This document shows positions 56,234 to 64,000 of a DNA stretch of 64,000 bases, piece after piece; within the stretch, counting starts at the first letter, position 1, and every line of letters begins with the position of its first letter. The notes under the pieces were generated by a model. It searched no databases and was not told the DNA's origin. It was given only the letters and a program-made list of their open reading frames with translations. The stretch is from NCBI GenBank assembly GCA_031002005.1, contig JARYHS010009186.1, positions 254,167,199 through 254,231,198 on the forward strand, read 5' to 3'. A program made the translations under genes and the position numbers. Source of the DNA: Vandiemenella viatica (Eukaryota; Arthropoda; Insecta; Orthoptera; Morabidae).

Positions 56234-58400
56234 GCTGGCTGGATGCATGCTGCAAGTTTTGCAGCAAGATCTGTTGCATGGAAAGAATCCATGTGGTGGT
56301 TTTGGACAATCTGAAAGGGAGTATTTGTGGACCAAGATGTTCTTGAGATGGGAGGTCTGCTGAAACGTATGGGGGCAGTGGACAGAATGTTGTGGAAATG
56401 TATAGGAAAGGATGATCTTAATAGTGGTACTGAGATCAGGAGAGAACAGGGTGATAAATACAGAGGTGCAGGGCAGAACAATTATGTAAAAGGGGGCAAC
56501 AGAGAGAGGGATTTGCATTTGTACAAGATGTCTGTGCCACAATGGCAAGTCTGTAAGAAGGGGCGAATTGGGTGAGGAATGGATGGCAAATGTCGAAGTG
56601 TAGAAATTGCTGCTGATTGGTGGGCTTGATGTGGATGGTGGTGTGAATGGCATCCTGCAATAGACCAATGCCCACATCAAGAAACATGATGTGTTTGTGG
56701 AAGAAAGTCCAAGTGAAGTTGATGGATTGCTATTGTTATGTAAAGTGAGGAAAAACTAGGGGGGTCATAAATATACCGCCTATGTATTTGAACCACACAG
56801 TGGTTTTAAATGATGTGATTCAGGAACGGTTCCTCCAGACAACCTAGAAACTGGTTTGAAGTCATGCGGGTTCCCACGGCAGTTCTGCAAATCTGGTGAT
56901 ATACTTGAGAGTGGAAAGAGTAGTAGCTTTTGGAAAGAATGAAGTGAGCCAAGGAAGTAAGGAAGGGTGCACTAGGAAGTCTTAGTGGGAAGTGTTAGTG
57001 CGTTACACATATAAGAAATGTTCCAAGCCCTCATGTGGAGGATGCTTGAATGTGTTACATCAATGGAAACAAAGAAGGCATCTGATGGGACAAGAGTGTG
57101 CACCATGCACAAACATTAAAGAAGTACAGGATGTATTTGAAGAAGTACGAAAGATTCTGTACAAAAGATACAAAGGCCAAAATTTGGTCAGTGGTTAACC
57201 TGTATTACAACTATAGGTCATCCAGGATTGACAGCCATGGGAGCTAGGGAAGAAAGTACAGGGATTGTGAGAATATGGAAGGGAAATGGCCAAAAAAGAG
57301 ATCCTTTTAAGGGTCCCTGTAGTTCAAGGAAAGTTCTGGAGATGGCTCTATAGTGTGTGGGCAGTACGTGTTGGAATTGGGAAGTTCAGTCATGGCCTGA
57401 TCCTCACAGTAATTAAAGTCCATGACAGTGGATGAACCCCTGTAGGAAGGGAGGAAGATGATTTTTTTTTATCATTATAGGCAAGTAAGGACTGGATGCA
57501 AGGAACCAAAAGGAATAAGGCCAAGGCATATTGAAGAAACCATCCTGGCATTCGCCTGGAGTGATTTTCGGAAAAGCCCAAATGTGGATGCACAGGTGGG
57601 GATTCGAATCCACGTCATCCTGAATGTGAGGCCAAAACATTAACCATTCACCCACCATGCTCGGTCTTATGGTTTCTAAACAGTTCTCTCATTATTTGAG
57701 TTTCCAAGGTGCTGAGGTGGTTGCAGTGTGGAATGGAATTAAGGAATAAGACTAAGGACAGAGTGGAAGTGAGGAACTCATGGAATAAAAGTAGTTAGTT
57801 TTGAGGGAGAGAGGTTGGATCCAGCCTCATTGTGCTATTGCTATCAACAAAGTGATGTCACCAGTGGAGAGAGTGGCAGAAAGCTAGTGTGTCCCAGACC
57901 AAAGCAGTATGATTGAACTTCGAGAGAAAGTGAATCCCTCGGATAGAATTGAAAGTTGGGGTTCTGTGGAAGAAAGGTTAATCACATACTGTTGTGTTTT
58001 AACTGAAGGTGTGACAAGGGCTTTGGGGCAGGTGGTAGAAGGCTTGGGTGGGAGAGGCTGAGAAAATGAGAAAGACATGGAATTTTGGCAATAATGGGGG
58101 AAGATGTGCAGAAGTGAAGTATATATAGGGGAGGGACTGATCTAGAGCCAAATTGATCTGCTGATCATGATTGACAAGGTTAGAGGAGAAAACGCAGGAA
58201 ATTTTATGGAGGGAGACAAGATGGGTAGAATGCAGACTAGCCCTCTGCATATACTGTTGGAGCACCAGATGGATGAGGGTACGGGTGTGTGAAACGGAAA
58301 GTATGGAGTGACGGATGAAATTGTGGTTGGAAACCAGAAACTGGAAATTTTATGGTCATTTCATTTGGTGGAATTTTCAGGAAGAGTGTGAATGTAAATT
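56234..58400 (-). pseudogene. Penelope-like element A, RT portion, copy 2
   Basis: Counterpart of 30913-33120. The minus frame 56687-56436 keeps FLDVGIGLLQDAIHTTIHIK and PTNQQQFLHF. Small deletions relative to copy 1 occur near 57825 and 58385. A SINE lies at 57459-57664. Confidence 0.8.
57459..57664 (-). repeat. tRNA-derived SINE inside Penelope element A, copy 2
   Basis: Counterpart of 32139-32343, with the reversed box B 'ggattcgaatccac' at about 57599 and the same insertion point. Confidence 0.75.
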
Positions 58401-59516
58401 GGTGAGACGGGAGGCTTAGAAATGGGAGTAGATTTCTGAATGTGACATTTTACGAAAAAGGCAAAAGGAGAAAACAGGTTGTTGTAATGCATGTTAAATA
58501 CAATAAAAGGACACTGTAGAGTAACAGAAAACTATCCATCTACTGAGGTGCCCACACAGGAAAGTTAACAGTGATGATCAGCAACTATGGACAAAAAAGG
58601 TGAACTTACAAAATACAAAGAGATACACAATAATTATTTGGATTCGGTGTAGTAGCTATGGAATAACAGACGAGGCAGTTTACCAGGACGTAGTGGACTT
58701 CATTTTAAAAGTTCAATAATCAAAGAGGTAAAGAGCAACTTTGATTATCTGTGACATTGGAAAACACAATCCAAACACTCTATAATCAAACACAATGTAA
58801 CAAAAGATCAAATATACCATAACTAAAAATATTAATTATGACTAAGCATTCACCAAAGTTCAACTAAGTTAAATAAGTAATAATCAAATCTTATAAAATA
58901 AAAAAGTACAATAAAAATGCTGTGAATAATTCTGGATACTTCTTGTACATATAAAAATAAGTGACAGTAAAAACGTCAATGGATATGTGCACTAGTGTTA
59001 AAACCCACTTACAAGAAGTAACCTGCAAGAAGAGGACGAAGTTCTATGGAAAATAAGAGAACTATTGGAAGCCAGAGCCAAGGAGGAGAAAATCAAGACA
59101 TACTATACCATGGCAACGACCTCCTTGGGTTGTTGTGCACACCAAATGTATTTGTTCAGGAGAAGATTTGGTGGACTTATTTGCCAATATGGCATGGTTA
59201 AATACCGTTTTCTGAGGGTCTTATAGCAGTTGCGAGAGAATTGTTATGAGATAGAGTTGGTAACATAAGACTGGTGAAGTAAAAAATAAAAGTTGTGTTC
59301 TAGTGTTTTATTTTATTTTGTGCATATAGGTCATTGGTGTAGTTTAGCATCCAGCTTATAGTAACATTATTATTCATTTAGTTATAGCTAAATATTACGA
59401 GACTGGTATAGATGTAATTAACTTTTAATAGTTCACTTCCAGTCTCATAACTGTTTTTCCATTGGGATTCAAAACATGCTTTTAGATATATCATGTTATA
59501 ATGATACAATAAAATA
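58401..59516. other. no gene recognised; duplicated sequence
   Basis: Counterpart of 33121-34229 with scattered substitutions and a short insertion near 59125 ('ttgggttgttgtgcac'). Confidence 0.4.
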
Positions 59517-60734
59517 CACTGCAGAGCAAAAGAAACTAGTATAGGCAAGCGTATTCAAACACAGAGATATGTAAACACTCAGAGTACAGCACTGTGGTCA
59601 GCAACGCCTTTATAAGACAACAGGTGTCTGGTGCAGGTGTTAGAATGGTTACTGCTGCTACAATGACAGTTTATCACGATTTAAGTGAGTTTGAATGTGG
59701 TGTTATAGTAGGCACACGAGAGATGGGACAAAGCATCTCCGAGGTAGCAATGAAGTGGGAATTTTCCCATACAACTATTTCACGAGTGCACCGTGAATAT
59801 CGGGAATCCAGTAAAACATTAAATCTCTGACATCGCTACAGCCAGAAAAAGATCCTGCAGGAATGGGACCAACGACGACTGAAGAGAATCGTTCAATGTG
59901 ACAGAAGTACAACCCTTCCACAAATTGCTTTGGATTTCAATGCTGGACCAGCAACAAGTGTCAGTGTGCAAACCGTTCAATGAAACATCATCAATTGGGC
60001 TTTCGGAGCTGAAGGCCCACTCGTGTACCCTTGCTGAGTGCACGACACAAAGCTTTACAACTCGTCTGGGCCCATTAACACCGACATTGAACAGTTGATG
60101 ATTGGAAACATGCTGCCTGGTCTGACAAGTCTCGTTTCCAATTGTATTGAGCGGATGGAGGTGTACGGGTATGGAGATAACCTCATGGATTCACGGACCC
60201 TTCATGTCAGCAGGGGACTGTTCAAGCTGGTAGAGGCTCTGTAATGGTGTGAGGCGTGTGCAGTTGCAGTGACATGGGACCCCTGATACGTCTAGATATG
60301 ACTCTGACAGATGACATGTACATACGCATCCTGGTTGATCATCTGCATCCATTTATATCCATTGTGCATTATGATGGACTAGGGCAATTCCAGCAGGACA
60401 ATGTGACACCCCACATGACCAGAATTGCTACAGAGTGGCTCCAGGAACACTCTTCTGAGTTTAAACACCTCCGCTGGCCACCAAACTCCCTAGACATGAA
60501 CATTATTGAACATATCTGTGATGCCTTGCAACGTGCCATCCGGAAGAGATCTCCATCCTCTCGTACTCTTATGGATTTATTGACAGCCCTGCAGGATGCA
60601 TGGTGTCAATACCCTCCATCACTGCTTCAGACATTAGTCGAGTCCATGCCACATCGTGTTGCGGCACTTCTGTGTATTTGTGGGGGCCCTACACGATATT
60701 AGGGAGGTGTACCAGATTCTTTGGCTCTTCAGTG
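59517..60734 (+). mobile_element. Tc1-like element (DD36E type), decayed, copy 2
   Basis: Same ends as 34230-35442 and TA flanks at 59515-59516 and 60735-60736. Length 1218 bp. Confidence 0.88.
59663..60702 (+). pseudogene. DD36E Tc1-like transposase, broken, copy 2
   Basis: N-terminal HTH intact in one frame (FECGVIVGTREMGQSISEVA), later FQQDNVTPHMTRIATEWL and MNIIEHICDA, ending PHRVAALLCICGGPTRY. Unlike copy 1, the first catalytic block keeps its Asp (WSDKSRF) and the 15-bp tandem duplication is absent. SPDMN has become SLDMN. Stops and frameshifts remain, so it is inactive. Confidence 0.85.
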
Positions 60735-60736
60735 TA

Positions 60737-61357
60737 TGTTCCAGATGTTAATAATGTACACACAGGAAAAAAATTAGGCCCAAAATAAGATAGTGGTCTG
60801 CAGAATCATTTTTGATAATTTATTGATCCTTTATACACTACGAGTAGAGTATCTAAATTTTTGAACATTCTGCCTGCGGCATCTTTGTAGCCCATTAGTG
60901 GTCCGCAGACCACAGGTTGAAAAATACTGGACTAGAGTGTTTGCAAAGTGTGCCTATTACTACATTTCAGAACCAAGTGACCCTTTGGTGGAGGAAAGTT
61001 AACATTTGGTCCAGAAAAATGAGAACATTTTAAAGTGCAAATAACAATGGTCAGAAAGGCTTATAACAAAGTAATTACTTGCAAATCGAGTAAGGAATAA
61101 ACCACTTTTGTCGTGAAACAATTAAAGAGTGCATTTTATGCAAAAGAGAAAGAAGTGAAGAATTTTACTCTAATTTTAAGAGAGAGCAACAGGGTGGCAG
61201 CCACTGGTAAGTCAATGAGGTGATGCTCAAAGATCAGTCAATAGTTTTGTGTTCATCAGGATGAAAGGGATCTTATACAGCAAACATCTGTGGAAAAAAT
61301 TAAGACCCTTGAAGAGGGAAAGTCAACCTGCCAGAATGGCTGCAAGCAAGTCAAGGT
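60737..61357. other. no gene; hAT-type right-end fragment, copy 2
   Basis: Counterpart of 35443-36060, including the reversed hAT-like end near 60920. Confidence 0.4.
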
Positions 61358-61583
61358 GCCACTATGTTGGATCGGGAAGGTACAATGGTCCTAGATTCAA
61401 ATCCTGGGTCCAGCGTACCAGCCATCTTCCTTGCAGATTTCTGCAATCACCTAGGAAATTGCTGAGAGTTACCCACTCTCCACCTTTTAAACTACACATT
61501 TCACAAACAAAGCTACACTTATCACACAGAATACAAGTTACACATTTCAAAGACAGATGGCAACCCATCCTTTTCTCGATAAA
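61358..61583 (+). repeat. dispersed tRNA-like repeat, family B, copy 2
   Basis: Counterpart of 36065-36290 with the same box-B-like motif and 'agacagatggcaac' end. Confidence 0.6.
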
Positions 61584-62470
61584 ACTACGACATGGCTAGC
61601 AAATTGGTAGAATATGGAGTTTTGCTTTCCAACAAAGACTGCCTTGGAAAGATGAGAATATGACGGAAAATCATATCATGCTCATGTCTGCCTATAAGAC
61701 AGAGAGGATATAATGATTCGACTGGGGACAGAAAGGTAATGATGGTGATATTGTCTGAGCTATGAAGAAGGTAACCTCTATTGGCTGACACAGTTGTAAT
61801 AACCATCACTCTTATCTACACAAGTGAAGTTAGTGCGGTATCTACACATTTGATGGCTATAGCAAAACATATTTTAAATAATATAGTGCAAGGAACATGT
61901 GTAAAGATTTTCTGACCAAAAGGAAACATTCTTCTAGAGTTAAAGTCATTGCGTAGGAGTTGTTATTTCGTTGAGATAGGCACGATGGACGTTTCCATTT
62001 CATTGCGGCGTTTTCCATACTCGGAGAAAATGCGATTTGGCATCTTTCTCTATATTCATGTTTAAATATCTGGAAAGTCTTTAGTCCGCTTTGTTAGTGT
62101 TCACAGCTCTTGCCATTAGCGTTCGAGTCATCCAAATTTGGAAAGGTTATTAATAATTACAGCAGCTAAAATTAATTTGCATCTTCCCCAGTTAAAGAGA
62201 GTATAATAGTCTTTTCCACGTGATTATACATAGCAACATCGCTACAAAACGTACACTTTTCAAACTTCAAAACGATTGAAAAAACAAGTTTATGAAACAC
62301 TTTAGTCTGAAATACAAATATTTATGAAAACAGATCACACCTGCACTGAAACGGAAAGTCATTCAAAACAGCACTCATCCCTTGCTTACATGACAACTAC
62401 CTGCCTAAACAGTAAACACAAACATAACTTAGAAGTATATTGTCTCTGCCAGAGACAATAGTCTGTACTG
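61584..62470. other. no gene recognised; duplicated sequence
   Basis: Counterpart of 36301-37173. It ends in the P-element target octamer GAGTATAC (62471-62478). Confidence 0.4.
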
Positions 62471-62478
62471 AGTATACC

Positions 62479-64000
62479 ATGGAGGAAGGAATAATATGGA
62501 GACGACGCAAGAGACCTTTGCCACGCATGGAAGTGAAGCAGGCCGGCGGAGGAGTGGGGGGGCATGGCCGGAGTGGTGGGGACTTGACCGCTTCCCAACA
62601 AACACGGGGAGTATGGTTAAACACCTCAAGGGGACTCTAGGATAAACGTGACGCCGCAATCTGGTGATGGATTATTATGTAACTCGATGAGACAAATAAA
62701 AAATGAAGAATAAAATTTTTTGATATCCTGCTTAGTTTTCGAGATATTCTGTCTCAAATGTGAAATGGTTTTGGTTGAAATTCAGAAGAAAAAATTATTC
62801 AAAGTCAAATTTTATGATGAATTTTTATTTAAAAAGACGAGACAAATAAAAAATAAAGAGTAAAATTTTTCGATATTTCACCTAGTTCTCGAGATATACT
62901 GTCTCAAAAGTGAGGTGTCTTGAGTTGAAATGCAGAAGAAAAATTTCGCAAAAGTCAAATTTAATGATGGATTCTTATGTAACAAGACGAAAAAACTCGA
63001 TAATAAGGAATAAATGTTTTCGATATCTTGCTTAGTTTGGGGGATATACAACAACCAAATTGAGGGGTTTAGGTTTGGATGCAGGCTGGACCAAAAATTA
63101 ATTCTGTCAAAGCCACAATGATTACATGGTTGACATGCAGAATGGATATTTCAGTTTTATTACTACCACTTGTGGTTAGTCTGAAATGTGTCCTAGACCA
63201 GAAAAAAGTAAGAGGACCCACTCTAGGGATGAGCAACCCAGACATTTTGTAGGCTGGTACCAGAAATAAAATGTTTCCGCATAATTTATAGTTAGTATAA
63301 AGTGTATCAACAAAAAGTAAAGAGTGATACTTTACTATAATGTATGGTTGGCATCATGCGGTGTTCTTTTAAGTAACTTCAAGCAAGTGTGCTCCAATCA
63401 TAAATGCGATGATGAGTCACTGTCTGAACAAGCCTATACTTTTTTCAACAAAATAACTTATCACGCTAGAAGAACTCTACTTCAACTTCTGTTTAAAAGG
63501 GCAGAGGCTTTATTATTACCTTTAAAAATAAAAGAGCCGTTTCACAATTGTTGCTATTACAGGAATGTACAAGTAACTTTATGACACAGAATTTGATTCA
63601 TTATTTTCCTTTACTTCACATTATTAATAATGAATTAACATGTGGTTAAAGGTAGGGACCGTGCACAAACTACACGGCCTGGTCCGGGGGGGGGGGGGGT
63701 GCTGGAAGGCTACGTTGAGCTATGTAGGGAGAGGGGGGGGGGGATTCCAAGCCAGGCCACGTAGCTATCCTTTCATAAAATTTGTCACAGTTAAAATGAG
63801 GAATGGAATTCACAACAGCATGTGAATATTTATTGGTTTAATTCTAGATGGCGATACCGCTATAGCACCTTTCTGCCGCACGCAGCTATCAAAGAATTAT
63901 CCGTACCACTTTTATGACATTTTTCTTCTGGTCCAGGCTGTATTTCAACCTAACCTCAACTGCTAGGAATAATTTAAAAAAAAACTAGATCCCTGTACTG
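62479..64000. mobile_element. P-superfamily transposon, copy 2, inverted, cut by the window end
   Basis: Starts CATGGAGGAAGGAAT and runs as the reverse complement of 40388 down to about 38867, almost base for base apart from homopolymer lengths. It is thus the same element as 37219-40388 inserted in the opposite orientation. The octamer before it, GAGTATAC, differs from the GCTCATGA duplication of copy 1, so this is an independent insertion. The subterminal 13-mer CGCTTCCCAACAA lies at about 62589. The other end and the transposase remnants lie beyond the window. Confidence 0.92.

Larger units (their letters stand above)
52668..62470 (+). repeat. segmental duplication, copy 2
   Basis: Direct repeat of 26060-37173, collinear from 'ataggagaaaaatcaccg' to 'gccagagacaatagtctgta'. 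Shorter mainly because the 1429-bp Tc1 element is absent. The left edge is hidden by the gap; the downstream NR2C2AP exon is not present in the visible sequence on either side of it. Confidence 0.95.

Noticed and set aside
1..64000. CRISPR arrays, bacterial operons or a prokaryotic defence system
   Set aside because: No regularly spaced direct repeats with unique spacers, no prokaryotic coding density; exons, SINEs and TA- or 8-bp-duplicating transposons show a eukaryotic genome.

Overview
This window is eukaryotic, repeat-rich and gene-poor. The one conserved host gene has short exons, a 2 kb intron and gt-ag splice sites. Nearly everything else is transposable elements: Tc1/mariner, pogo/Tigger, hAT, P, PIF-like MITEs, Penelope-like elements, non-LTR retrotransposons and tRNA-derived SINEs. 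The element mix and the SINE body (tRNA head, then a 'ggttttccatggtttcc' core and a 'gacctcg.cgt.gacgaa' tail) suggest an insect, probably a hemimetabolous (polyneopteran) one. That assignment is inference; the sequence only shows an arthropod-type genome. There are no bacterial-style operons, CRISPR arrays or canonical cellular tRNA or rRNA genes.

Layout. 1-25 kb is a mosaic of MITEs with readable target-site duplications (382-473, 5457-5726, 6963-7466, 7981-8705 with a nested hAT at 8152-8503, 9512-9767), SINEs, non-LTR 3' ends and a 2.57 kb hAT element (17462-20027). A 60-nt hammerhead ribozyme-like motif lies on the minus strand at 15883-15824. 25.4-27.8 kb holds the two 3' exons of a minus-strand NR2C2AP homolog.

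26.06-37.2 kb and 52.6-62.5 kb are two direct copies of one segment. The second starts at a 1000-N gap. Both contain a Penelope-like element interrupted by a pogo/Tigger element and a SINE, a decayed DD36E Tc1-like element and the upstream NR2C2AP exon. Only copy 1 has an intact Tc1-like transposon (28498-29926) inside the Tigger; copy 2 keeps the empty TA site. Only copy 2 has a 180-bp hAT MITE (53715-53894). At the right edge each copy carries a nearly identical P-superfamily element, in opposite orientations and inserted within about 25 bp of the same place. Short palindromes made of two P-element ends lie beside them and look like excision footprints.

40.6-51.6 kb holds a 3.56 kb hAT with a decayed ZMYM1/TTF-type transposase, further SINEs, a non-LTR remnant and a mariner remnant. 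The most informative content is the internal chronology: old Penelope, Tigger, SINE and DD36E insertions, then the duplication, then recent Tc1, hAT-MITE and P-element activity.
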